In this document: positions 23,417 to 31,370 of the stretch, piece by piece
How positions within the stretch are numbered: the first letter of the stretch is position 1
How the letters are laid out: every line of letters begins with the position of its first letter
Source: Candidatus Rokuibacteriota bacterium
Lineage (GTDB): Bacteria > Methylomirabilota > Methylomirabilia > Rokubacteriales > CSP1-6
DNA length: 64,000 nucleotides
Assembly (NCBI GenBank): GCA_003221515.1
Contig: QHSI01000109.1
Coordinates: 1 to 64,000, forward strand
Direction of reading: 5' to 3'
Notes under the pieces: generated by a model
Told to the model about the DNA's origin: nothing
Database searches by the model: none
What the model saw: only the letters and a program-made list of their open reading frames with translations
Position numbers and translations under genes: made by a program

Positions 23417-25873
23417 TTACCACCATGACCAGAACTCAACCCGCAGGTAGCGGGCGAGCCTTCTGGTGAGGACATCGAACAGGCGGCGCTCGCCGCAATA
23501 GATCTTGGCGGTTCCGGTCATTTCGGACCGGAGGACGAGGTCGGGATTCTCGAGGGTGGTCGTCACCCTGAATACCTTGCCCCGCCAGCCCTCCTCCTCC
23601 TTGATGGCAGCCGGCGCGATCGCGGTCACCCGGCCTGGAAAGGCGCGCTCAGGATAGGCCCGGGCCTTGACGACGACCGCCTGCCCGACCTTCACGTCAC
23701 CGATCTCTCTCTCCGGGATGGCGATCTCCGCTCTGACGGTCTGGAACTCGTGCACCTCCAGGATGAGATCGCCCTTCTTCACGTACTGTCCGATCTTTTC
23801 GCGGGGCTTCGGAGTCGTGACAACGCCGGGAACCGCGCTCCGCACCATGACGAGCCGGAGCTGGTCCTCGAGGTGGTTCCGCTGGCTCGCCAGTCGCGCC
23901 AGCACCGCCTGGGCGCCCTCGATCTCCTCGGGCCGGCTCCCCGCCGCGAGCAGCCGGAGCCGGCCCCCGGCTTCCTCCGCTTCCTTCTGGGCCACGGCCA
24001 TCTCCTTGCGAAATCCCGCCAGATCGCCGGTCGACGCCAGATCGCCAACCGACACGGTGTCTACTTCGGCCCTGGCCGCCGCCAGCTCCTTCTCACGGAC
24101 TCCCGCCAGCTCCTGACTCTCGTCGAGCGTTCGGCGAGCGATCAGCTGGGCCGCGAAGAGTGCGTGGAACCGCTCGAGATCGTTGCGGGCGTACCGCAGC
24201 CGCTCTTGGGCCGTCGCAACGTCGGCCATCGCCTTGGCGAGCCGGGCGGCCTGCATCTGCTCCCCCTCCTCGTACCGTCGGCGGGCGTACTCGTGCCGGG
24301 TCTCGGCGGTCTCGATGTTCTGCCGGGCCAGGCGAAGCTCCTCGGCTCGAGGTCCCGCCCGCAGCATGTTGAGCCGGGCCAACGTCTCGTCGATCTGTGC
24401 GCCGACAGCCCGGAGCTCGGCCCGATAATCCCGATCGACGAGCCTGACGATCAGCTCGCCCGCGGCGACCCGCTGCCCTTCGTCGACGTAGACCTGGGCG
24501 ATGATCCCGTCAACCTCCGCACGCACGTCGGCGTTGTGGCGGGGGGCGACCGAGAAGTCACCCGAGACCGTGAGCTGCCACGGGACGAGGAAGAGCACGG
24601 CCAGGGAGAGGCCGAGCAGCAGAAGGGCCCGCATCGGACCGTTCAAAGATTTCCAGCGCGCGTTCACGCGCTCGCGCCAGGCTCGGAGCCGGGGTGTCGC
24701 CGTCGCGCGCAGCAACGGGTTCTGGAACGCAAGCCCGAGCAGGCCGGCGTAGACGAACGCCCCGGCGCCCTGGTAGCGCTGGGTGAGCCAGTCGCCCACC
24801 ATCAACGCTACCAAGCTGAGGAGCCACGCGGAGTAGCCGCCGGCCAGGAGGCCGTACGCCAGGTAGACCCGTTGCTCCCGGGTGGTGGGCTCCTCCCGCG
24901 CCGGCCCCGGCGACGCCACGAGAGCCGAAAGTCGGCGCTTGACGTAGCCGAACGCGCGGGCGCGGAGATTGTGGATCCCCAGCGCGTCGCTGAGCAGGTA
25001 ATAGCCGTCGAGCTTGATCAGGGGATTGAGGTTGATGAAGAGCCTGAAGGCAGAGGCGGCGACCACCACCAGCGCGACAGCGCTGGGCCAGGTGCCCGGC
25101 TCCGTGACCCGCCAAATGATGACGGCCAGGGCCCAGAGGAAAATCTCCAAGTAAGGCCCGGAGATGGTCACCCAGAGGCGCTTGGACTTCTCGGCGAAGA
25201 GCCAGGCATCGCTCACGTTGCAATAGAAGGCAGGCTGAAAGTAAATGAGCATGAACCCTATCTCATGAACGTGGCCCCCGAACCGCTTGCAGGTGAAGCC
25301 GTGCGCGAACTCGTGCGCCGCAGAGACCATGAAAGTGATAAGCCACGCCACCAGGAGCATCTCGACACCCCAGAGGCGCTTCAGGTCTCTCGTGATGTGA
25401 CTCCATTCCGCCACAGAGATACCGAACCCGAGCACGATGACCGAGGCGGAGAACACGAGGAAGGCCGGCGTGAAGCAGAAAGCGACCTTGTCGACCAGCC
25501 GGTCCAGGAGGCGGTCGGGATCGAAGGCGCTGAACCTCATGTACAGTGGGCCGCCACGATTGTGTCGGCGCGGGGCGGCCGGACGCTCAAGCGCAGCGTC
25601 GTCGGCCTCGAGCAGCCCGAGACGCCTGAGCGACCCGACGAACCCTTCGACCATCCCCGGCTCGGGTAGCGACCCGAATTCCTCGCCGGCCCTCTGGCGG
25701 ACGACTGCGATCGGAGTGGTGCCGTCGAGCTGGCTCGTGATGAAGTGCTCAGCTTCGCCGAAACGGAAGAAGCGTCCAGTCGTCGGATCCTTCAGAACGA
25801 CCGCGCCGGCCTGCCGGCTGATCACGAGATCGCTCCGGAGCTTGGGCAGCTCTCGTGTCACCGCAGTAGACAT
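23417..25873 (-). CDS. PqqD-like / M50 site-2 protease / HlyD adaptor fusion protein
   Basis: An 818-residue multidomain membrane protein from the ATG at 25873 (an upstream TTG at 25969 is possible). Residues ~10-92: PqqD-like domain (KLRSDLVISRQ, GRFFRFGEAEHFI, LRRLGLLEADD). Residues ~130-430: membrane domain with the M50 zinc motif AAHEFAHGF (HExxH, 187-191) and the third-ligand motif NPLIKLDGYYL (283-293). Residues ~450-818: HlyD/MFP adaptor with split lipoyl halves (AEVDGIIAQVYVDEGQRVA and RSAVPGVVTTPKPREKIG) around a long alanine/glutamate-rich coiled coil, then a beta-barrel. PqqD domains bind RiPP leaders, M50 proteases cleave in or at the membrane, and HlyD bridges an exporter. Downstream of the LEERIAP peptide gene. 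Likely leader binding, cleavage and export of that peptide. Confidence 0.85.
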   Translation of the reverse strand: MSTAVTRELPKLRSDLVISRQAGAVVLKDPTTGRFFRFGEAEHFITSQLDGTTPIAVVRQRAGEEFGSLPEPGMVEGFVGSLRRLGLLEADDAALERPAAPRRHNRGGPLYMRFSAFDPDRLLDRLVDKVAFCFTPAFLVFSASVIVLGFGISVAEWSHITRDLKRLWGVEMLLVAWLITFMVSAAHEFAHGFTCKRFGGHVHEIGFMLIYFQPAFYCNVSDAWLFAEKSKRLWVTISGPYLEIFLWALAVIIWRVTEPGTWPSAVALVVVAASAFRLFINLNPLIKLDGYYLLSDALGIHNLRARAFGYVKRRLSALVASPGPAREEPTTREQRVYLAYGLLAGGYSAWLLSLVALMVGDWLTQRYQGAGAFVYAGLLGLAFQNPLLRATATPRLRAWRERVNARWKSLNGPMRALLLLGLSLAVLFLVPWQLTVSGDFSVAPRHNADVRAEVDGIIAQVYVDEGQRVAAGELIVRLVDRDYRAELRAVGAQIDETLARLNMLRAGPRAEELRLARQNIETAETRHEYARRRYEEGEQMQAARLAKAMADVATAQERLRYARNDLERFHALFAAQLIARRTLDESQELAGVREKELAAARAEVDTVSVGDLASTGDLAGFRKEMAVAQKEAEEAGGRLRLLAAGSRPEEIEGAQAVLARLASQRNHLEDQLRLVMVRSAVPGVVTTPKPREKIGQYVKKGDLILEVHEFQTVRAEIAIPEREIGDVKVGQAVVVKARAYPERAFPGRVTAIAPAAIKEEEGWRGKVFRVTTTLENPDLVLRSEMTGTAKIYCGERRLFDVLTRRLARYLRVEFWSWW

Positions 25874-26004
25874 GGACCTGTCACCAAGGGAGCGAGGCTC
25901 CTGGGCGGATGCCACGAGTGCGGGGCTCAGTAGTGCCTCCTCGCCTTTGCATTGAGGGGTACGCGCCAAGCGCCAGGGCTAGAACCCCTGGCCCCTCGGC
26001 CTCG

Positions 26005-26036
26005 AGCGGGCGGGCGGGTTGCCCCGCCCGCCCGCT
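26005..26036 (-). terminator. Perfect 14-bp hairpin between peptide gene and PqqD-M50-HlyD gene
   Basis: The stem is agcgggcgggcggg / cccgcccgcccgct with a 4-nt loop, starting 9 nt after the peptide stop on the minus strand. There is no T-run on either side. It would block exonucleases or partly terminate transcription, giving more peptide mRNA than downstream mRNA, as in many bacteriocin and RiPP operons. Confidence 0.65.
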
Positions 26037-26045
26037 GGCCCAGAT

Positions 26046-26264
26046 CTAACGCGCTGTGGAGTTCGGCGTGCCGCTGTTCGGACCGTCGAGTGTCGTTGCG
26101 TGCTCAGAAATCTTTGAATCTGCCGTGAGACCGTTGTCGCTGCCGGGGGTCGTACCCTCCGCGCCGTTGCCCCACCCATTTTTGCCTTTGGTGGTTATGA
26201 CACCGGGCGCGATGCGCTCTTCGAGCTCCTCGATCACGAGCTTGAGCGTGTCTCTCTTTTCCAT
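26046..26264 (-). CDS. LEERIAP-type short peptide, candidate RiPP/exported-peptide precursor
   Basis: A 72-residue peptide with no Cys and no Sec signal. The N-terminal 21 residues are charged and amphipathic (LKLVIEELEERIAPG). The rest is Gly/Ser/Thr/Asn-rich (GKNGWGNGAEGTTPGSDNG) with no predicted globular core. The layout of conserved-looking leader plus low-complexity core, a hairpin directly after the stop, and a downstream PqqD-M50-HlyD gene on the same strand is that of a precursor peptide. ATG at 26264 with a GATAGGGGA element about 12 nt upstream. The IAPG junction is a plausible cleavage point. Maturation enzymes other than the neighbours are not visible. Confidence 0.7.
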   Translation of the reverse strand: MEKRDTLKLVIEELEERIAPGVITTKGKNGWGNGAEGTTPGSDNGLTADSKISEHATTLDGPNSGTPNSTAR

Positions 26265-26324
26265 AGTCTGATTTCCCCTATCCTTGGGTTGGAAGTGACC
26301 AGCTTGACCTCAACACAACCGCGG

Positions 26325-26456
26325 CTATGCTTCACCTCCTCTCGACGAAGAGACGGAGAGCGCTTTGCCGTAGGCGTCCTTTACGTCTTCAAGCTGCTTC
26401 ACGGTGTGAATCGGTTCCGAGACGACCCCTGCGTGCTCGGGCAATACCTGTGCCAA
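26325..26456 (-). CDS. Short ORF upstream of the peptide gene, possibly a decayed C-terminus
   Basis: Below the ORF-track limit. From a TTG at 26456 (or GTG at 26402) to the TAG at 26325 the frame reads AQVLPEHAGVVSEPIHTVKQ followed by LEDVKDAYGKALSVSSSRGG and EA. The composition is protein-like (regular hydrophobic spacing, few Arg), unlike the shadows around it, but no start has a good ribosome site. It could be the end of a truncated maturation or partner gene. A strong AGGAGGTGA lies at its 3' end. Not recognised. Confidence 0.35.
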   Translation of the reverse strand: MAQVLPEHAGVVSEPIHTVKQLEDVKDAYGKALSVSSSRGGEA

Positions 26457-26880
26457 GTGTCGAGATTCGCATATTTAGGGATTTAGAAAGACCTCGTTAC
26501 CCACCCACTACAGAATCTGTTATGCAGATTGCACAGGATAGTAACCAGAGTTGCTTTGGCGAAGTCTCGTCCGAGCATAGGAAACTTCAAGCGCCGTACA
26601 GGACACTCCCCTAAAGGCGTTCGCGAGCGCTCGACGGACTTTGCTGCGGTCGCCGGCGCCGGCCTCTACCCGGCACGTATTGCTCCTCGCGCTGCCCCGC
26701 AGTGGAACCCTGTGAAAATCATTTCACGGATTGACGTGACCGCTGGGCGTGCTACTACGACCCTTACCTATTGGGGGTTGACCGCCCTCGACGCCTTCTA
26801 CCTCGAGCACCGCTGGACGCGGGCGTCGACAAACGATTCGCGTGTGGATGATGTGCACGTGCGGGGCGAGAGGGACTGCG
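26457..26880. other. Interval with no supported gene
   Basis: AT-richer sequence than the flanks. A plus-strand open stretch encodes TLTYWGLTALDAFYLEHRW before 26820, which may be a relic, but no frame continues to a stop with a plausible start. This is the likely promoter region of the minus-strand peptide operon and of the plus-strand small membrane gene, though no convincing -35/-10 pair was found. Confidence 0.35.
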
Positions 26881-26985
26881 ATGAGCGAGAAGGCAGTGAC
26901 GTTCGGGATGCCCGGAAGTGTTGTCTTCGACATGGACATGCGGGGCGGCCCTCTACCTCCCGGCGTGCACCCGTGGCGAACATGA
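26881..26985 (+). CDS. 34-residue ORF translationally coupled to membrane protein
   Basis: MSEKAVTFGMPGSVVFDMDM, then RGGPLPPGVHPWRT and a TGA that forms an ATGA overlap with the start of the next gene. The ATG follows GAGAGGGACTGCG; an in-frame ATG at 26851 would add ten residues. It is too short for the ORF track. The peptide has no signal or recognisable motif. The exact ATGA overlap supports translation. Function unknown. Confidence 0.4.
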   Translation: MSEKAVTFGMPGSVVFDMDMRGGPLPPGVHPWRT

Positions 26986-27341
26986 GCACGCTCAAGCCGG
27001 TCGCAGCTATCTGCCTTCTGGTCTTCGTGGAGCCATTACTCGACGGCCTGGCCGGTTACCTCCTCATCCACGACGGCCATGAAATATTCGGGACCATATT
27101 GTTTTCGATCAACGCCCTGATTGTCGCTGGCGCCCTGTTCGCGTTTGTACCAGGGCGGCTTCGTCTCCCTGGCGGCGATACCCTGGCAGCGGCGATGGTC
27201 CGCAATGAAATCAACGTGTGGGTGGGCCTCGCTGCGCTCGTCTATTCGGTAGTCGTACGTGACTGGCTGCCCGCACTCATCTTGGTCGTCGGTGTCGCAC
27301 TCCTCGCAATTGGAAGGCGTCGTCTCGGTGGCGCGCTGTGA
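26982..27341 (+). CDS. Small membrane protein of unknown function
   Basis: A 119-residue protein from the ATG at 26982: MSTLKPVAAICLLVFVEPLL, with four hydrophobic segments (the others near FGTILFSINALIVAGALFAF, INVWVGLAALVYSVVV and LPALILVVGVALLAIG). The ORF-track start at 26529 includes an unlikely Arg-rich extension. It overlaps the small upstream ORF by ATGA. No family recognised. Confidence 0.5.
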   Translation: MSTLKPVAAICLLVFVEPLLDGLAGYLLIHDGHEIFGTILFSINALIVAGALFAFVPGRLRLPGGDTLAAAMVRNEINVWVGLAALVYSVVVRDWLPALILVVGVALLAIGRRRLGGAL

Positions 27342-27357
27342 TGCGGGAAAGGCGCCC

Positions 27358-27693
27358 GTGACCGAACGGGGAGAGAGTGTCACGAAACTCTTGATCTCCG
27401 TTGCGGTGGCTCTGCTGGTGGCGGGACCCGCCTCCGGCAAGCACGCCTTCCTCTGGACGGCCGACACTGGGATGATCGATCTCGGCACCCTCGGGGGGAG
27501 CACAAGCGTTACCGCCATCAACGACCGTGGCGACGCCGTGGGCACCAGTGCCACTGCCTCGGGCGATTTGCACGCCTTCGTCTGGACGGCCGAGACCGGG
27601 ATGATCGATCTCGGCACCCTCGGCGCCGACGGCAGCAGCCACGCCGGGGGCAGCAACGAGCTCGGCCAAGTCGTGGGCGCCAGCAGCTTTTAG
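27358..27693 (+). CDS. Short HAF-repeat secreted protein, probably truncated
   Basis: A 111-residue protein from the GTG at 27358. A signal peptide (LLISVAVALLVAGPASG) leads into two HAF repeats: HAFLWTADTGMIDLGTLGG and HAFVWTAETGMIDLGTLGA. Each is followed by an asparagine/glycine segment (INDRGDAVGTS and SNELGQVVGAS). HAF-repeat proteins are usually several hundred residues with many repeats, so this is a short or truncated form. Extracellular, function unknown. Confidence 0.6.
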   Translation: MTERGESVTKLLISVAVALLVAGPASGKHAFLWTADTGMIDLGTLGGSTSVTAINDRGDAVGTSATASGDLHAFVWTAETGMIDLGTLGADGSSHAGGSNELGQVVGASSF

Positions 27694-27779
27694 AATTGAC
27701 GGTACGCTGGCGACTCGCGGACCACTCGGACGAGGACGTTTACGTTACGGGCCTTCTGTGCACAAATCTGTGCAAACGT

Positions 27780-27926
27780 TTACATACGCCCCAATGTCTT
27801 GAGCGAGGGCCAGCCGCCGAGCTCCTGGATCGTCCGCGGATCCACGCCGGCCATCGCCAGCCTAGACGCGAACGTGTGGGGTAGGTCGTGGGGCGAGACA
27901 TTGAGGCGGCCGCGGCAGTCGGTCAT
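27780..27926 (-). pseudogene. Tyrosine recombinase C-terminal remnant
   Basis: Forty-eight codons encode RLNVSPHDLPHTFASRLAMA and GVDPRTIQELGGWPSLKTLG. This is the catalytic box II of phage-type integrases (H-x-L-R-H-T-F-A-S) with the conserved Arg changed to Pro, followed by the usual VDPRTIQELGGW. The catalytic Tyr region and everything N-terminal are missing. It is a relic of an integrase, consistent with a decayed island running from the tRNA-Arg. Confidence 0.75.
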
Positions 27927-28324
27927 GGGGGACGAGCCCGGGCGCTCACCGCGGGCGTGCAGCCACTCGACCCACGCGAATTTACGGCGCTGACCGCCAC
28001 GTAGTAGAGCTGGCCCAGGGTCAGCCCCGTCAGTCTCACGCTGACCCTTTGGTCGGGAGCAGGGCGTGCTGTCCAGGAGCGGACCGTAACAAAGGGACCG
28101 TCGGGACAAGGGGGATTCGTGGTGCTGTAGTAGACGCGATAGGACTTCAGGTCCGTCAAGGGACTCCCATCGGCATTCGTGGTCGGAGCCGTCCATGATG
28201 TATCGAGGACGCCGTCCACCGCCGGGCGGCGCATCCAAAAGAGTCCGCCGAGAGTCGCGATGCAGGCGAGAAACACGAAGCCAATCGCAAGCCACGTGAA
28301 GCGCGCTCCTGCTGAGGTCCTCAA
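27923..28324 (-). CDS. Membrane-anchored fibronectin type III domain protein
   Basis: A 133-residue protein. An N-terminal anchor (FTWLAIGFVFLACIATLGGLFW) is followed by one fibronectin III domain: VLDTSWTAPTTNADGSPLTD, LKSYRVYYSTTNPP and LTGLTLGQLYYVAVSAVNSRG. These match the conserved Trp, Tyr-x-Val-Tyr and Leu/Tyr-x-Val-x-Ala-Val-Asn core. It ends at SARARPP with its stop overlapping the integrase remnant (ATGA). It is likely exposed outside the cytoplasmic membrane. Partner unknown. Confidence 0.7.
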   Translation of the reverse strand: MRTSAGARFTWLAIGFVFLACIATLGGLFWMRRPAVDGVLDTSWTAPTTNADGSPLTDLKSYRVYYSTTNPPCPDGPFVTVRSWTARPAPDQRVSVRLTGLTLGQLYYVAVSAVNSRGSSGCTPAVSARARPP

Positions 28325-28416
28325 GCCTCCGCCTGTCTATCGGCCCGCGTGATCCGAATGCCGGGACACGCGCGCGCGACCCTCAGGGCTCTCGCCTCGA
28401 CCCCCGGGCCGGCCCC

Positions 28417-29577
28417 TCACCTCGCGCCGTTGAGCTTGTAGAGCCGCGCGCAGTTGTCCCAGAGGATCTTGGCCTTCGTCTTGTCGGCGACCCCTTCGAG
28501 CGAGACGAACTCCTCGATCGCGTGCGGGAAGAGCCCGTCGGAGTGCGGGTAGTCGGTCGACACCACGATGTTGTCGTCGCCGACCGCCTCGACCACCTGC
28601 TTGAGCACCTTCTCGTCGGAATCGGTCGCCACGTAGCACTGGCGGAAGAAGTACTGGCTCGGGAGCTGCGAGATCTGGACGTCCGAGCCGGGGCCGAACT
28701 TCTCCCACGCCTCGTCGAGCCGCCAGAGCCACCACGGGAGCCAGCCGCAGGTGCCCTCGAGGAACGCGCAGCGAAGCCCGGGATGCCGCTCGAGCACGCC
28801 GCCGGCGGCCATACTCGCGAACGCGAGCATCAGCTCCATCGGGTTGCGGCCGGCCACGCCGATGACGCGCCCGTTCGGATGATCCAGATAGCGCCGGGCG
28901 ATGTCGTCGCGCAGCGAGGCCTGACCGGTGGGGTGGAAACCGACCGGGACCTCGAGCTCCTCGATCGCGCTCCAGAGCGGCTCGAACTCCGGGTCGTGGA
29001 TGTGGCGGCCGTTCACCGGGTTGGGGTTGCCGATCACGGCGACGGCGCCCAGCTCACCCACCGCGCGCCGGGCCTCGCGGATGGCCAGCTCGGCGTTGTG
29101 GAACGAGATCTGCGCGGCGAACTTCAGGCGGTGGGGGCTGTACGCGCAGAAGTCGCGGGTCCAGTTGTTGTGGGCGCGGGCCAGCGCGGCGGCCACCTCG
29201 GGCTCGAGATCGTCGTGCATCTGCACCTGGCGCCCGCGTGTGCCGTAGATCACCGCCACGTCGATGCCCTCGATGTCCATCGCGGCCACGTGCGACTCGG
29301 AGTCGTAGCCGCGTGCGTGGGCGATCTCGTAGTGCGGGTGGCGGGCGAACGCGCGCTGCTGGAGATCCTTGCCGACGAGCGCCGTCTGCACGCGCCGCGA
29401 CATCTCGCCGATCTCGACCTGGCCGATGCGGATGATCGGCTGGTTCGTCGCGTTCTCCGTGCGGCGGACGAACTGCGGCGCGAACTTCTTGAACGGCTCC
29501 TCGAGATATCGCTCCCAGAGGCCGTCCGGCTCCATCGTGTGTAGATCGCTGTCCAGGACCTTGAACCCGTTCTTCAT
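28417..29577 (-). CDS. Amidohydrolase family 2 protein
   Basis: A 386-residue paralogue of the protein at 4388-5608. It opens MKNGFKVLDSDLHTMEPDGL with the D-x-H metal site. It continues with IDVAVIYGTRGRQVQMHDDL, VPVGFHPTG, RHPGLRCAFLEGTCGWLPWW and IVVSTDYPHSDG, the late metal Asp. Relatives are decarboxylases or hydrolases of carboxylated compounds. The chosen ATG at 29577 follows GGGGAGACGCC; the longer ORF start overlaps the sigma-factor gene. It is last in the surE-to-rpoS run but 55 nt from the sigma factor, perhaps under its own promoter. Confidence 0.88.
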   Translation of the reverse strand: MKNGFKVLDSDLHTMEPDGLWERYLEEPFKKFAPQFVRRTENATNQPIIRIGQVEIGEMSRRVQTALVGKDLQQRAFARHPHYEIAHARGYDSESHVAAMDIEGIDVAVIYGTRGRQVQMHDDLEPEVAAALARAHNNWTRDFCAYSPHRLKFAAQISFHNAELAIREARRAVGELGAVAVIGNPNPVNGRHIHDPEFEPLWSAIEELEVPVGFHPTGQASLRDDIARRYLDHPNGRVIGVAGRNPMELMLAFASMAAGGVLERHPGLRCAFLEGTCGWLPWWLWRLDEAWEKFGPGSDVQISQLPSQYFFRQCYVATDSDEKVLKQVVEAVGDDNIVVSTDYPHSDGLFPHAIEEFVSLEGVADKTKAKILWDNCARLYKLNGAR

Positions 29578-29632
29578 GGCGTCTCCCCTATCGGTCGCCG
29601 CTATCAGCCGAAGCGGCGGCAGCGTACCACGC

Positions 29633-30559
29633 TCACGCGCCGAGCCGATCGGGTGGGTCGAGCCCGCGCGCCGCCAGCAGCGCGCGGAGCTTCCGGAGCC
29701 CCGCGGCTTCGATCTGCCGGATGCGCTCGCGGGTGAGCCCGAGCCGCTGGCCGATGGTCTCGAGCTTCTCCGGCGGATCGCCCTCGAGCCCGAAGCGTCG
29801 CCGCAGCACGGTGCGCTCGTTCGCCGCGAGATCGTCGAGTGCCGAGACCAGGTCCGCGCGCTCGCGGAACAGCGACGCGAGCACCTCGCTCGGGTCGGCC
29901 GACCGGTCGACGACCAGATCGCCCACGCGACGCTGTCCCTCGCCGGCCGGCGCATCGAGCGACAGCGGCTGCTGCCGGATTTCTTCGAGTTCCTCGACCT
30001 GGTCCACGGTGGTGCCGAGGGCCGCCGCCAGCTCCTCCATCGTCGGCGCGCGTTCGAGCTTCTGCGTGAGCCGCTGCTGCTCCTTCACGTAGCGCCCGAG
30101 CAACAGCTCGACGTGCACCGGCAAGCGGATCATCCGCGCCTGGTTGGCCAGCGCGCGCACCACCGCCTGGCGGATCCACCACGTCCCGTACGTCGAGAAC
30201 CGCGTACCACGGTCGGGGTCGAATTTCTCCACCGCGCGCAGCAGGCCGATGTTCCCCTCTTCGATCAGGTCGGGCAGCGGCAGGCCTCGGTTGAGATAGC
30301 GACGGGCGATCTGGACGACGAGTCTCAAGTTGGCTTCGGTGAGCGCCGCCTTGGCCGCCGCGTCGCCCGCGCGCACGCGCCGCGCCAGCGCCGCCTCCTC
30401 TTCACGCGACAGGAGCGGGATCCGCGCGATCTCCCCCAGGTAGACCCGGAGGTTCTCGCGGCTGGTCGTCCGCGTTTCCTCGCGCACGTCCTCGTCGACG
30501 GCGTCGACGAGCGTGTCGAGCGGCTCGTCGGGCACGATCTCCTCGGCCTCGTCACTCAT
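29633..30559 (-). CDS. rpoS: RNA polymerase sigma factor, RpoS/SigA-like (group 2 sigma-70)
   Basis: A 308-residue sigma-70 factor. Region 1.2: [20 protein letters not shown]. Region 2: [38 protein letters not shown] then [20 protein letters not shown]. Region 3 follows, and region 4.2 is the helix-turn-helix [20 protein letters not shown]. It lacks the long region 1.1 of the primary sigma factor, so it is group 2. It sits directly after nlpD with an 8-nt overlap, as rpoS does in proteobacteria, which supports an RpoS-like stress or stationary-phase role. The symbol is assigned by synteny. Confidence 0.85.
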   Translation of the reverse strand: MSDEAEEIVPDEPLDTLVDAVDEDVREETRTTSRENLRVYLGEIARIPLLSREEEAALARRVRAGDAAAKAALTEANLRLVVQIARRYLNRGLPLPDLIEEGNIGLLRAVEKFDPDRGTRFSTYGTWWIRQAVVRALANQARMIRLPVHVELLLGRYVKEQQRLTQKLERAPTMEELAAALGTTVDQVEELEEIRQQPLSLDAPAGEGQRRVGDLVVDRSADPSEVLASLFRERADLVSALDDLAANERTVLRRRFGLEGDPPEKLETIGQRLGLTRERIRQIEAAGLRKLRALLAARGLDPPDRLGA

Positions 30560-31370
30560 GGGGCGGGCCCTGGTCCAGCTCTTCTTCGACCTGCGCGATC
30601 CGCGGCGGCAGCGGGAGCAGATAGAGCGGGTTGTACGCATGTCCGTCGCGTCGGATCTCGAAGTGCAGGTGGTCGGTCGTCGCCCGCCCGGTGCGCCCCA
30701 CGAGCGCGATGATCTCACCGGCCTCGACGCGATCGCCGGGCTCGACCAGGTTCACGTCGTTGTGGGCGTAGACGGTCACGAATCCGTCCCGGTGCTCGAT
30801 CTTGACGACCAGGCCGTAGCGCGGTTCCACGCCGCTCACCACGACGCGGCCGGCGGCCGCCGCCTGCACGAGCGCACCGGGTGGCGCCTTGATGTCGATC
30901 CCGCCGTGCCAGCCGCTCCTGCGGTGGCCGAAGGTCGAGACCACCGGGCCCTCGGCCGGCCACCCGAAGGGCGGCATGGCCTGGTCGAAGTCCGGCACCG
31001 CGAGGACGAGCCGCGCGGGCGCGCGCGCGGTGGCGGAGACCGCCACTGGACGAACACCGCCGCTGGGCGCCGGCGCGGTGCCTCGCCCGGCCACCAGGGA
31101 ATCCGGACCAGGAATCACGAGCCGCCGTCCGACCTTCAGGAGGGCGTTGCTGCTGGGCAGGCGGTTGGCCTTGACGAGCGCGCCGACGGTGACACCGTAC
31201 TTCTTGGCGAGCGCGGTCAGGGTGTCGCCTGCTTTCACCTCGTGCGTGCGCTGCGGCGTGCGCGGTCCCGCGACGGGCTCGGCGTAGGCGGTCGCTGGAC
31301 CGAGGGCGACGATCATCCCGAGGGCGACGAGCCCGAGCCGCGTGCCGTCGCGGATCGCGCACGCTCTCAC
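30552..31370 (-). CDS. nlpD: LysM / M23 peptidase-domain protein, NlpD-like
   Basis: A 272-residue secreted protein. The signal peptide is [17 protein letters not shown]. One LysM domain follows ([20 protein letters not shown]), then an M23/LytM domain ([80 protein letters not shown]). The zinc ligands H-x(n)-D and H-x-H are present (HGGID, HLHFE), so it may be an active endopeptidase, unlike E. coli NlpD, which activates amidases. Periplasmic peptidoglycan remodelling. The GTG start overlaps the acylphosphatase stop. Confidence 0.85.
   Translation of the reverse strand: MRACAIRDGTRLGLVALGMIVALGPATAYAEPVAGPRTPQRTHEVKAGDTLTALAKKYGVTVGALVKANRLPSSNALLKVGRRLVIPGPDSLVAGRGTAPAPSGGVRPVAVSATARAPARLVLAVPDFDQAMPPFGWPAEGPVVSTFGHRRSGWHGGIDIKAPPGALVQAAAAGRVVVSGVEPRYGLVVKIEHRDGFVTVYAHNDVNLVEPGDRVEAGEIIALVGRTGRATTDHLHFEIRRDGHAYNPLYLLPLPPRIAQVEEELDQGPPHE

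Noticed and set aside
23408-23426. 7-bp hairpin (atggtgg/ccaccat) at the convergent ends of the MBL and HlyD genes
   Set aside because: It overlaps the HlyD stop codon and has no T-run; too weak to call a terminator.
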